DNA from: Methylobacterium haplocladii
GTDB lineage: Bacteria > Pseudomonadota > Alphaproteobacteria > Rhizobiales > Beijerinckiaceae
DNA: 64,000 bases
Assembly: GCF_007992175.1 (NCBI RefSeq)
Contig: NZ_BJZT01000044.1
Span: 1 to 64,000 of the forward strand
Direction of reading: 5' to 3'
Numbering within the stretch: the first letter of the stretch is position 1; every line of letters starts with the position of its first letter. The notes under the pieces were generated by a model, which made no database searches, was not told where the DNA came from, and saw only the letters and a list, made by a program, of their open reading frames with translations. Shown piece by piece: positions 8,581 through 17,300 of the stretch. Position numbers and translations under genes: made by a program.

Positions 8581-9577
8581 TTTCTTCGTTCGGCCTCGAT
8601 GGCATCTGTGCGAGGCTGAACTGGCGTGACCAGCGATTCAGAACGGAACGAACAGCTTGGCTCGAGTTCAGCGAGCCCTTGGACAGCACTAGACGCCGCT
8701 TCACGTCAAGGTTGAACTGCTCGATTTCGGATATGTTTCGTCCTTGCATCGCCTCCACGTACTGCGCCTCGCTCAGTCCCGTGTCGCCGATCGCTTTCAC
8801 GAGGCGCTGGAAGAGGCGCGCGATCGCATTGCCGCCTGGGGGCGGCAGCTCGATCTTGAGCTCGAAGCGGCGCCATACCGCCCTGTCGAGAAGTTCAGGG
8901 TGGTTGGTCGCGCAGACGATCACGCAATGGCTGGGCAATTCGTCCAGCTGAACGAGGAGCGAGTTGACGACCCGCTTGATCTCGCCGGTTTCGTGGATGT
9001 CCCCGCGCTCCTTCCCGATCGCGTCGAACTCGTCGAAGAAAAGCACGCAGGGGGAAGCGGCGGCGTACTCGATGACACGGCGAATCCGGGACGCCGTCTC
9101 GCCGAGGAAGCTGTCGACGACTCCGTCGTAGCGGACCGTCAGAAAAGGCAGTCCCATCTCCGTGGCGATCGCCTCCGCGAGACTGGTCTTGCCGTTGCCC
9201 GGAGGGCCGACGAGAAGTACGGCGTGTCGAGGCTCGAGCGACTGCGATCGGAGCAGGCTGACCTCGGCTTGTTCCGCCACGAACTCCTGGACGTCTTCCA
9301 CGATGGTTTCGGGCAGGATCAAGTCCGTCAGGCGCCGCCGCGGAGCCCGCTTTACGAGTAGGTCGCGAACCGAGTCGGGTAGGCTACGGGCGCTGGAAAG
9401 CGGCGCCACCGAGGAGGTCTTGGCCGAGCGCGCTGCGGTGCTCAATCTCCGCGCTTCCGAGTGACGTCCTTCGCTCGCGGCTTCGGCAACGAGCAAATCC
9501 ATCGTCCGATGAAGCGCATCGCGATCCCCTCTCGCGCCCGCGTCAACCAGCTTGTGCACCAACTCGCTCCTGCTCAT
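8471..9577 (-). CDS. AAA+ ATPase, IetA-like
   Basis: This is a 368-residue FtsH/Cdc48-type AAA+ ATPase. Walker A GPPGNGKT is at 124-131, Walker B VLFFDEFD at 178-185, and sensor-1 CATNHPE and an arginine-finger-like WRRFE follow. The C-terminus is a Lys/Arg/Ser-rich tail encoded in the overlap with the protease gene. It probably unfolds or delivers targets to the downstream subtilase. I chose the ATG at 9577. The frame opens to 9670, but that would overlap the preceding HTH gene and adds an unpromising N-terminus. IetA-like by pairing and motifs. Confidence 0.8.
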   Translation of the reverse strand: MSRSELVHKLVDAGARGDRDALHRTMDLLVAEAASEGRHSEARRLSTAARSAKTSSVAPLSSARSLPDSVRDLLVKRAPRRRLTDLILPETIVEDVQEFVAEQAEVSLLRSQSLEPRHAVLLVGPPGNGKTSLAEAIATEMGLPFLTVRYDGVVDSFLGETASRIRRVIEYAAASPCVLFFDEFDAIGKERGDIHETGEIKRVVNSLLVQLDELPSHCVIVCATNHPELLDRAVWRRFELKIELPPPGGNAIARLFQRLVKAIGDTGLSEAQYVEAMQGRNISEIEQFNLDVKRRLVLSKGSLNSSQAVRSVLNRWSRQFSLAQMPSRPNEENGKTPDRKNSTPARRRKPKAGKKSSLSSQDSLPGTV

Positions 9578-9608
9578 CGCGGTCGTCTCGCAGGTCGAAT
9601 AGTCGTGA

Positions 9609-9995
9609 TCAAGACGGCGTCCGGCCACTGCCGGTACGGGCAGGATCGGAGCTTTCCGCCTCGTAGGCATCCAAGGCCCGTACCAGATGATGCAGCATGC
9701 CCTTCAGCCGCGCAACGTCCGATTGAGATAATAGCGCAATTTTTTCGCTTTTGTGTTTCGTTTTTCTGCGAGGTGCTGCGTCTTCTTGAGCATCCTCGGC
9801 GCGTTCCAGCCCGACCAAGCCGACGCGGATGGCCGCAAGATTTCGCGCTAGAGCGCTCCCCGATTTCTCGAATCTCCATAACAGCATGTAGGAGACCCCC
9901 AGAGCCTCCGCCGCGGCAGAGACGTTCCCGTCGTGCTCGGCGACGAGTGTTCGAATCTGTGCATGAAGGTCCACGTCGTAGGGAAGCCTCGGCAT
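9609..9995 (-). CDS. small HTH protein of the IetAS-like operon
   Basis: This encodes 128 residues with a Fis/resolvase-like helix-turn-helix at about 18-45 (GNVSAAAEALGVSYMLLWRFE). A Lys-rich segment (RRKTKHKSEK) and an acidic helical C-terminus follow. It lies just upstream of the AAA ATPase on the same strand and is the first gene of that operon. The inverted repeat immediately upstream of its start is a candidate binding site. It is likely the operon's transcriptional regulator, by position and fold only. Confidence 0.6.
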   Translation of the reverse strand: MPRLPYDVDLHAQIRTLVAEHDGNVSAAAEALGVSYMLLWRFEKSGSALARNLAAIRVGLVGLERAEDAQEDAAPRRKTKHKSEKIALLSQSDVARLKGMLHHLVRALDAYEAESSDPARTGSGRTPS

Positions 9996-10000
9996 AAAAC

Positions 10001-10035
10001 CGCAATAACACGACTTAAAAACGAAAACTATTGCG
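10001..10035. promoter_or_regulatory. inverted repeat before HTH/IetAS operon
   Basis: CGCAATA at 10001-10007 is mirrored by TATTGCG at 10029-10035, in an AT-rich stretch immediately upstream of the HTH gene start (9995). The position fits an autoregulatory operator overlapping the promoter. The half-sites are short, so this is tentative. Confidence 0.35.
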
Positions 10036-10104
10036 TTTGACGGACGATCTGCTGAACGGCGCGACCGCTCATGATGCCGCAGGTGGGCGCTCGCTTCATC
10101 GGGA

Positions 10105-10540
10105 TCATGCCGCCATCACGATCGGTAGATCGTCGAACCGTGTCGTGTATCGCAGCGAGCGCATTTCGAACTTCGTCGACCAGCCCCGCTTCGGCGGGAA
10201 CCCGGCGGCTGCCGGAACGACGGAGCTGCGACCGAAGCGTCGAGGGCAGCCATCAATGCCCCACCGTGATTGCGGTCGAGCTGACCCAGGCCAGGAAGCG
10301 CGCGCTGAGACGCCGCCAGCGGCACTAGATCGGTCGTGACGATGCCGGCTTTCGAAAAGCGATAGCCGTCTCGCCAAGTCATTCGAACGCCATGGATGCA
10401 GGCCTTCGCCAGGACCAGGGTGTCGTTGCTTGCTTCAGGCAACGTGACGACGGTCGAGACCGATCGTTGCGGCCGATCGCGATCGTGCTCGGAGGTATGG
10501 AAGAAGACCGTGACGTGATCGGTGCCGAGGGCGCGCTCAC
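10105..10540 (-). pseudogene. umuC: decayed 3' part of umuC (pol V subunit)
   Basis: Two leftward frames together resemble the C-terminal region of UmuC-type Y-family polymerases. One carries VTLPEASNDT, then WRDGYRFSKAGIVTTDL and LMAALD. The other carries WSTKFEMRSLRYTTRFDD and a stop near 10105. In intact UmuC these are contiguous, so a frameshift lies between them around 10200. The catalytic palm and everything N-terminal are missing. The homology fades near 10525-10550, close to an AT-rich stretch that may be a recombination or insertion junction. It is non-functional. Confidence 0.7.
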
Positions 10541-11306
10541 GATAGCAAAATCAAGACCTTATGTGCTAAATCCGACGAATGATCGCGAATGCTCTAGTCC
10601 TTGATTAACTAACTGCGATGAAGCTGAGCCATTGTTTTGGAAAGCACCTTGTCGCCTGCTGCGATTCCGAGCATCGATAGTGTCCCCGACAGCAACTCCG
10701 GACAAACTGTTCCGGTAGAGATGGCTGAAATGACCCGGTTCGACCTCATACCAGCGCTTCTGCTGGAACCAGTGCGTAACGCCTAAGGCACGCCGTCGAA
10801 CCCCCCGTTCGTAGGCGCGCCTCAAGGCCCCTACGACACTTCCCAGCAGAAACGTTCTCCCGCGCCGCGCGAGCGGCGCACCCCGATTGATCCCGGACAC
10901 GGGTGATATCGGTCTCCGCTTCGCCATTCGATCGAGCTTGCAGCGATCGGTCCAGGCGCCGCGGAGCCACTACCGGACCTCCGTGTCCGGCCCTGCTCTC
11001 TAGCCGGCCATTCCGGGCCTTTTCGCCACCACGGCGAAGCCATGCCCGGATTGCGCTCGGAATCCCCCCCGGAAATCTCAGGAGGCCGCCATGAGCGCCC
11101 AATCGGACCATCGACGACGGAGAAGACGGGCAAACCAGCCCACCGGGCCACCACGACCGAGGGCGGCGAGGCCGCCGACCTCGGGAAATGGCCCGGATCG
11201 GAAGGAGGTCGAATGGGTCCGGAAGACCGCAAGCCAAGCACCGCTCCGAATGCGCGAGGGCCACCAAGCGTGTCGGAGCGGGAGCCGGCGACCCGACACG
11301 GACGAC
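10541..11306. other. noncoding stretch left of second tniQ
   Basis: No convincing gene is seen here. An AT-rich patch at 10540-10640 follows the umuC remnant and could hold a transposon end. A leftward 122-residue frame (10559-10927) has no recognisable motif. From about 11080 the DNA becomes Arg/Pro-coding in several frames. A Shine-Dalgarno-like AGGAGG precedes an ATG at 11091, but the product would be low-complexity. The segment at about 11145-11306 looks like a diverged partial copy of the tandem repeat that follows. Confidence 0.4.
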
Positions 11307-11843
11307 GAGCGAAAGGAGGGACCGACGAAGCCGCTCAACTTCGACGACAGACGGCAAGAACGGTGGCCCTGGGCGCGAGGGCCACCACGCCATCCAGGGG
11401 ACAGCCGCGAGGGGTCCTCATCGGCCGGACGAAAGACCGACGGGCTTTCGAGGAGGGCGGAGTGAAAGCGGCCACGACCGGCAGGCGGAAGCCAGGCCGT
11501 TGGCCCCGAGCCAGGGGCCCACCAACGACCGAGGGCGGTTCGAGCTGCCCTCGGTCTCGGCCAGACGATCAGACGAGCGAAAGGAGGGACCGACGAAGCC
11601 GCTCAACTTCGGCGACAGACGGCAAGAACGGTGGCCCTGGGCGCAAGGGCCACCACGCCATCCAGGGGACGCCCGCGAGGGGGTCCTCATAGGCCGGACG
11701 AAAGACCGACGGGCTTTCGAGGAGGGCGGAGTGAAAGCGACCACGATCGGCAGGCGAAAGCCAGGCCGTTGGCCCCAAGCCAGGGGCCCACCAACGACCG
11801 AGCGCAGCTCGAGCTGCGCTCGGTATCAACCGGACGATCAGAC
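11307..11843. repeat. two 268-bp tandem repeats with hairpins
   Basis: Copy 1 is 11307-11574 and copy 2 is 11575-11843; they are about 90 percent identical by eye. Each holds three inverted repeats. One is GGTGGCCCT/AGGGCCACC. One is a GTTGGCCCC/GGGGCC...CCAAC element. The third is a terminal hairpin that differs in sequence but keeps pairing: GACCGAGGGC with GCCCTCGGTC at 11527-11556 in copy 1, and a 28-bp perfect palindrome at 11797-11824 in copy 2. The paired changes suggest selection on structure, either RNA or DNA hairpin. The repeats lie directly upstream of the 42-aa ORF and the second tniQ. Confidence 0.8.
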
Positions 11844-11867
11844 GAGAGAAGGGAAAGGGAGAAGGCC

Positions 11868-11996
11868 ATGTTCGACTACCGACGTACCTCCGCCCCGGCG
11901 GAGATCAACCGGCCCATCACCGAGGACTGCCCGTTCTCGACAACTGCCGGGTCGATCGATCGCTACGGGCAACCGTCCAGGGGACTCCCGTCGTGA
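11868..11996 (+). CDS. 42-aa ORF coupled to second tniQ
   Basis: This is a small frame starting at an ATG preceded by a purine-rich GGGAGAAGG. It ends in TGA that overlaps a GTG start of the next gene (GTGA). The product is hydrophilic with no recognised motif. It may be a leader peptide for translational coupling of the tniQ-like gene. It is too short to be certain it is translated. Confidence 0.4.
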   Translation: MFDYRRTSAPAEINRPITEDCPFSTTAGSIDRYGQPSRGLPS

Positions 11997-14344
11997 GCGC
12001 CGAATTGGCGTCGGACGCCCCGCTGCCGGCGAACGTGTGCGGCCCGCAACCTCTCCCGCACGGCGAGGTTCGGTCCGCTCCTTCGTACGGCTTGGTTCAG
12101 CCTCCGGGACGCCTGGATTCGAAGCCGTCGTCGGGGGGAGGCCCAAGCGGAGCCCGTCCCATCGACAGCTTCGCATCCACGCGTCCCGGAGGCCCCATGC
12201 CCATCGATGCCGGCGATCCCTTCGCCATCATCGGCTCGACCGAACACGCAACCGCTCTCGAGCCCGCACGCAAAATGGTCGGACGAGGCCAGCCGAATAG
12301 TCGGGAACCTCGAGCCTTAGCCATCCCCGTGGTGGCCCAACGATTGGTCTGCGATGATCCGGACCCGTTTGCCGCGATCACCGGCGAGCTTCCGGACGTC
12401 GCAATCCGAGGTGGACCGGGAGCGAAATCTACCGCGAAGCGTACGGCGACGATCCGGTCGACATCCGTCGGACGGGCATCCTCGTCTGCGGGTCGTTCCC
12501 CGAAGTCCGCCGATGCTGCAGCCGTTCCGAAGCCGTGGAAACTTCGCAGGACGCCTTTGCGGGTCGGTGCTCCTGCGGGATGCGAGCCTGCCTACTCCTT
12601 CCTCGAAAGGTTGGCCGCTGGAAACGGCTCGTCCGTCGAATGCCTGGCGCGCGACTACGGGCTTTCGGCGCGCGCGATCGGTATCGGCGACCGAACGGAG
12701 GTCGGTCGTCTGGCGGCCGTAGCGTGCGTCGATGAGAGCGCGCTCTGCAAGGGGACGCCGAGCTACGACCGCACCTTCGATTGGACGCTAGGAGCCGAGA
12801 CGTTCGGGAAGCAGTTCCTCGAACGCGCCCGCCCGGTGGTGTGCTGGCATTGCATCCGAAACGACCGGATCGCCGATGCCGCCGGAAAGGATTCCGGAGT
12901 GCGCAGGAGGGTATGGTGGGACCTGCTTGCACTCCATCGTTGCCCGCTCCACCGAATCCGACTTCACAAGCCCCGCTTCGACGGCGGTCTGGAGAAGGAG
13001 TGTCCCGAGCCGCTCCTCGATGAAGAAGATTGCGCCTGGGAGGCATATGTCCTCGGCCGCCTCGGGTTTGCGGAACGAGTGGATTCGGATCTCCTAGACT
13101 GCTTGAGCTTCGAGAGCGCTTGCGAAATCGTAGCGACATGCGGGGCCGTCTCGACCCACGGAACAGGCCACCGGGCGCGCATCAAACACCTCATCGGCAA
13201 CGCGCCCCTGCTGCGAACAGGCTTTCAGAGCGCCCGATCCCGAACTGATTTTCTCAAGCTGCTCGATCGACTCTGGAAGAATGCCGAAGAACCCGTGAAG
13301 GGGTGGTCGCTGCCGAAGGTGTTCGGTTCGATCTACACCACGATCGACTACAGGAAGGATGACTCTCTCGAGCCGGTCGCATGCACGCTGCGGCAGTTCG
13401 TTGCCGAGAACGTTCCTAGGGCCAGGATCCGAATGACGCTCGGCCGGCGGGGATTGGATTCCACCGTCGTGCCGGGTTGGTACTCGGATGCCGAACTCGA
13501 CGTGAATCCTCGGCGGATGTCGAGGGTCGGCCGTTCACTCGGACTCCTCGGTCCCGAACACGATATGAAGGCGGACGGCGTCCCCGAAGAGGTGGCCACG
13601 AAGATCGTCGGAATGCTCAAATCGACGATCGACGCCAAAGAACTAAAAAAGTCGCTTCAGGTGTCGGAAAAACAATTGCGTCTGATCATGCGCGCCGGAC
13701 TGATCGAGCCGATCCATGTCTTTCAAGGCGCTCAGAGCAACAAGCACTTGTTCTCGAAGAATTTGCCTAACCGGTTTCTGGAAAGTCTGATGGGCGACGC
13801 GCCGATACTCAAACGAGCGCAAGACGATTGGCAGACAATTTTCGCCGCCAGCACGCGCGGCACCTGCCTGACAGCACTCCTAAAAGCGCTGCAGGATGGA
13901 ACTCTGCGAGCGAAGTGTCGCCTGAAAGATGTTTCAGGCATACCTGCGATCCTTATCTCGCGAGCAGATGTCCAGGCCCTCCGCCTAAGCCTTGGCAGGG
14001 TCTATGATTGTATAACCAAAGACGAATTCGGTGCGCGGATCGATCTGCATCCCCATACGGTAGGAAGTTTTATAAATCGAGGCATCATCAAGCCTCACGT
14101 GAAGGAGCAAAGCAAGAAAATCTGGATTACCGAAGAAGAATTCCGAAAATTTGATGCCAATTTTGTGCTTGGATCAAAACTTGGTAAATTTATGGGCATA
14201 TCCAACAAAATGCTGGGAGCTGCACTCAAGAAAGAGCATGGAATCATTGCCGTCATGCTGCCCGATAACAATGTAACAACACTCTATCGAAGGGCAGATC
14301 TTTTGAAGGCTGGCCTGCCGATGCCGAGCGTCTACACCGGATAA
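11993..14344 (+). CDS. tniQ: TniQ/TnsD-like target-selection protein 2
   Basis: This gives up to 783 residues from the GTG at 11993. The first 175 residues are low-complexity and the true start may be later. A TniQ domain begins near 180 (PWKLRRTPLR, then YSFLERLAAGNG). It holds one zinc-ribbon half, CWHC at 284-287 with CPLH at 317-320. The second Cys cluster of the other TniQ is missing. From about residue 540 several helix-turn-helix-like repeats follow (LQVSEKQLRLIMRAGLIEP, DLHPHTVGSFINRGIIKP), the usual target-DNA-reading part of TnsD/TniQ. The 3' third is visibly richer in A/T than the 5' part, suggesting a mosaic. It converges on and overlaps the end of the first tniQ by 13 bases. Confidence 0.78.
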   Translation: MSAELASDAPLPANVCGPQPLPHGEVRSAPSYGLVQPPGRLDSKPSSGGGPSGARPIDSFASTRPGGPMPIDAGDPFAIIGSTEHATALEPARKMVGRGQPNSREPRALAIPVVAQRLVCDDPDPFAAITGELPDVAIRGGPGAKSTAKRTATIRSTSVGRASSSAGRSPKSADAAAVPKPWKLRRTPLRVGAPAGCEPAYSFLERLAAGNGSSVECLARDYGLSARAIGIGDRTEVGRLAAVACVDESALCKGTPSYDRTFDWTLGAETFGKQFLERARPVVCWHCIRNDRIADAAGKDSGVRRRVWWDLLALHRCPLHRIRLHKPRFDGGLEKECPEPLLDEEDCAWEAYVLGRLGFAERVDSDLLDCLSFESACEIVATCGAVSTHGTGHRARIKHLIGNAPLLRTGFQSARSRTDFLKLLDRLWKNAEEPVKGWSLPKVFGSIYTTIDYRKDDSLEPVACTLRQFVAENVPRARIRMTLGRRGLDSTVVPGWYSDAELDVNPRRMSRVGRSLGLLGPEHDMKADGVPEEVATKIVGMLKSTIDAKELKKSLQVSEKQLRLIMRAGLIEPIHVFQGAQSNKHLFSKNLPNRFLESLMGDAPILKRAQDDWQTIFAASTRGTCLTALLKALQDGTLRAKCRLKDVSGIPAILISRADVQALRLSLGRVYDCITKDEFGARIDLHPHTVGSFINRGIIKPHVKEQSKKIWITEEEFRKFDANFVLGSKLGKFMGISNKMLGAALKKEHGIIAVMLPDNNVTTLYRRADLLKAGLPMPSVYTG

Positions 14345-16227
14345 CGGCCTTGAATATCCGATGGTGCGGAACGCTCCCGCGCCTTCATTTGAGGGGTCTT
14401 AAGATAAATCTCACAGGAGCGGTCGAATAGACGGATTTCGATTTGCCCGCGAACAGCCAATTCGATCGCGGGTCTGCAACCTGCTGCCGTCAGTCGGGAA
14501 AGAATCGCCCTGGCGCTCGTCGACCGAGATCGGGCGAGCTCCGTGGTCGAAACGAAGCGGCTTCCGAACTGTTCGACATCTCTTCTATCCAGTACGCGTC
14601 GACCCCGGCTATTCTCGCCGACCGGAATGAGGCCGGTGCCGGCAATCAATGCCAGTCCGTATTGGCGCATGCGAAGGATACGGCCCGCTTCGGAAAGTGT
14701 GACCTGGGGAAGCTCCCGCACGCGACATGCCTCGACGATCCCTGTCGTTGGAACGAAGATCCGTTTGAATCCCGGGCCGGCCTCCAGCTGTCCGATCGGA
14801 GCGAGGCGTCCCTCCAGCAAAGCTCGGCAGAGAGGTACGATGCCGACACTGCGCGCGGCCGCGGCCAGACAGGCGGACCCTTTCGGAGGCGAAGCGACGA
14901 ACGGAGCACGTCCGGCCATTTTCCCGAGAATGGCCTCGACTGCAGCGGGATCGAATCTCGGAAATGCAGAAGCGGTCTGGCCTAGAGGATCGAGAGGAAG
15001 GATCTCCGCTTCGACAAGCTTGCGGACCGAGGCCGGTGTGATGCCGACACGTTTCGCGAGCGCGTTCACGTCGACGAGGGTCTCAAGCCGCTTCGCCAGC
15101 ATCTGGACCTGGCGGCGGTCGACGGTGGGACGGCATCGATCCTGAAGTTCGCATCTAAGACCCGCCGCTTCCAAGACCGCGACAGTTCGCTCCCATCCGG
15201 AGCCGAATAGGAGCTTGGCTTGGCTCGCCGAGATCCGATCCGGGACAGGGGACGATCCGACATGTCGATCCCAGCCCTGCCAGGAGATCCGATGACGCCG
15301 GACGACGTTCGCGATCCTCTCGGCCATCCATGATTGGAGACGACCCTTGGGGAGGCGGGAGAACCAGCAGTAGAGCTGCCCGATCTGCACGCGTAGCTGG
15401 TCTAGACGCCCCGGCGCCGCCAACAGAAGTTCGAGCGCTTCCTCGACGCCTTCGGGCCCGCGCTGGATCGCGTGGTAGCCTGCAAGCATCATTTCCGACC
15501 GGCGCTCGGTTGGAAGTCTACCGAAGCGGACGTCGCGACCCGCCGTGAGACAGCAACCGAGCCTCTGCATCAGGTTTACGGCATCCCCGAGCGGCAGACC
15601 GTCCAGAACCGGATCGAAGATCCGAGGCAGGCCCCCGAGTCTTCCGACGACGTACCGTTCCGCCGCCAGGGTACTGGATGGCACCTCGATACGCGCAACC
15701 CGGGCCAGATCGGCTCCGCACATGCAGGAAGTGCAGCTGGCCTGCCCGATCCTGTTCGTCCGCGAGCATTCCGCACAACGATCGAGAAGCCGGATCGCAT
15801 GAAGCGGGCACGAGATGAGGGCCGCGACCGACCACCAACCACGAAGATGAAGAGGTCTCCTCGAAGAGCCGTAGCTCCGACCTGAATCATCCGCCCAGCA
15901 CCCCACGCAGAAGCGCTGTCGGTCATAGAGGATCTGCGACGGTTGAAAGGCCTCGCCGCATAGGATCACACCCCCGGTCTCGCTGGCCCTGGGTGTGAAC
16001 CAATCGATGCGTTCGACGATCGCCGGGTCGAGGATCCGTGCCAACGCCGACGTCGTGCCGTGCGTGAGATCCTTCATCCGGATGCCGCGACTGGCGAAGG
16101 TCGATCTCCGCCAGTCGTAGCCGTTCGCCTCGACGAGCCTGAGCGTGTAGCCGCACGCCGTTTCGCCGAGGATGTAAGGGGGCCGGATCGGAAAGATCAC
16201 GGCCCCCTGCTCTGGGTAAGGGCTCAC
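14332..16227 (-). CDS. tniQ: TniQ/TnsD-like target-selection protein 1
   Basis: This is a 631-residue TniQ-family protein that links the TniB/TnsC ATPase to a target site. The N-terminal TniQ domain spans about 10-175, with two zinc clusters: C107/C110 with C140/H143, and C151/C154 with C165-C170. Residues 320-631 hold four helix-turn-helix-like units (VDVNALAKRVGITPASVRKL and similar), as in TnsD proteins that read an attachment site. The GTG start overlaps the tniB stop in a GTGA junction. The frame opens upstream to 16659, but that part is shadow of tniB. It is the last gene of the transposition operon. Confidence 0.9.
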   Translation of the reverse strand: MSPYPEQGAVIFPIRPPYILGETACGYTLRLVEANGYDWRRSTFASRGIRMKDLTHGTTSALARILDPAIVERIDWFTPRASETGGVILCGEAFQPSQILYDRQRFCVGCWADDSGRSYGSSRRPLHLRGWWSVAALISCPLHAIRLLDRCAECSRTNRIGQASCTSCMCGADLARVARIEVPSSTLAAERYVVGRLGGLPRIFDPVLDGLPLGDAVNLMQRLGCCLTAGRDVRFGRLPTERRSEMMLAGYHAIQRGPEGVEEALELLLAAPGRLDQLRVQIGQLYCWFSRLPKGRLQSWMAERIANVVRRHRISWQGWDRHVGSSPVPDRISASQAKLLFGSGWERTVAVLEAAGLRCELQDRCRPTVDRRQVQMLAKRLETLVDVNALAKRVGITPASVRKLVEAEILPLDPLGQTASAFPRFDPAAVEAILGKMAGRAPFVASPPKGSACLAAAARSVGIVPLCRALLEGRLAPIGQLEAGPGFKRIFVPTTGIVEACRVRELPQVTLSEAGRILRMRQYGLALIAGTGLIPVGENSRGRRVLDRRDVEQFGSRFVSTTELARSRSTSARAILSRLTAAGCRPAIELAVRGQIEIRLFDRSCEIYLKTPQMKARERSAPSDIQGRYPV

Positions 16228-17300
16228 GCCGTACGCGCCTTCTTTTCGTAGGTCGGGTCGGACGGCTTGCCGGTGAGGGAACCGCGCGTGCGCATGGGGA
16301 GGTTCGGCCGGCTGTGGCGCCGGGTCGCCTGCTGCGGCCCCTTCGGCTGGTCGAAGGGGTTCGTCCTGTCGCCGGTGGGCTTCAGGACGTCGTGTGCGTA
16401 GCCGAGCCACTGCCCGTCGATGCGCCCGACCCCCGCTTCGAGCGAGTGCTCCAGCGCGATCGAGAGCAGCCGGGTCACGCGACCGACGATGCCGCCCGTC
16501 GAGGCATGAATCGCGCCTGCCAGCTTCGGATCGGCCAGATTCCAGGGCTCCGACAGGTCCATGCCGGCTTCCAGGTCGACGAGAAACTCGCGGAGCGGCT
16601 TCTGGTCGGCCTCGTCCGCACCCCAGCCGAACGGGACCAGAGGAAAGCGGTGACGGCACCGGCGGTCGAGCTGCGGGTTCGCATCGACGGGCCTAGCCGC
16701 CACCGGCATCCCGCTGAGGACCATCTGGACCTTGGTCTCGACCAGGATGTCCTTGACGAGCTCCGACAGCTCCCAGACCACGGTCTCGTTCTGCGAGACG
16801 AGGTGATGGAACTCGTCGATGAACAAGACGCGCGTCTTCTGCCCGACGAGCTGGACCCTCAGGCGATCCAGGACCTGATGGCGATGGAGGTTCCTGGGTA
16901 CCTCGGCACCCAAGGCCCGCAGGATCTGCGTGGCGAGCGCAGTGGTGGACCGGGAGCTCGGGGCGTTGACGAAGATCGCCGACCGCTCGTCGCCCTCGGG
17001 GCCGTCCGGGATATGGAGGCCGTTGGGCGTGATCCGCGGCGGGCGACCGGTATCCTCTTCGATCCGCGCGTATTCCTCGCGGATGAACTGGCGCATGATC
17101 GTCGTCTTGCCGGTACCGGCGGCACCGGTGAGCAGGACGAACGAGCCGGGCTCGTTGCGGTCGTAGGCACGGCCGAGCCGGTGAATGGCTTTGACGCCCT
17201 CCACCAGATCAGGATGGCTCTCGACGAGCTGCCGCTTCATGCGCGTCAGCACGACCTCGGCTTCGGGGGACAGGGGGCGGAACTCAGGCAAAGTCGACAA
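16224..17300 (-). CDS. tniB: TniB/TnsC-like AAA+ transposition regulator
   Basis: This is a 358-residue AAA+ ATPase of the TniB/TnsC class. Walker A GAAGTGKT is at 59-66 and Walker B VLFIDEFHHL at 158-167. A sensor segment VQMVLSGMP follows, the typical Tn7-like regulator order. Such proteins assemble on target DNA and activate the transposase. A TTG start overlaps the tniA stop (17284-17300), and the end overlaps the tniQ start. The last 45 residues are a basic disordered tail, a likely contact with TniQ or TnsA. Confidence 0.92.
   Translation of the reverse strand: MSTLPEFRPLSPEAEVVLTRMKRQLVESHPDLVEGVKAIHRLGRAYDRNEPGSFVLLTGAAGTGKTTIMRQFIREEYARIEEDTGRPPRITPNGLHIPDGPEGDERSAIFVNAPSSRSTTALATQILRALGAEVPRNLHRHQVLDRLRVQLVGQKTRVLFIDEFHHLVSQNETVVWELSELVKDILVETKVQMVLSGMPVAARPVDANPQLDRRCRHRFPLVPFGWGADEADQKPLREFLVDLEAGMDLSEPWNLADPKLAGAIHASTGGIVGRVTRLLSIALEHSLEAGVGRIDGQWLGYAHDVLKPTGDRTNPFDQPKGPQQATRRHSRPNLPMRTRGSLTGKPSDPTYEKKARTA

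Noticed and set aside
10559-10927. Leftward 122-aa frame next to the umuC remnant
   Set aside because: No motif, no clear ribosome site; could be chance in this stretch.
11307-11843. Repeats read as a CRISPR array
   Set aside because: There are only two long (268 bp) contiguous copies, with no short repeat-spacer alternation and no cas genes nearby.
11188-12300. Long frame through the tandem repeats
   Set aside because: It is an open frame created by GC-rich repeats, with Arg/Pro/Gly low complexity and no domain.
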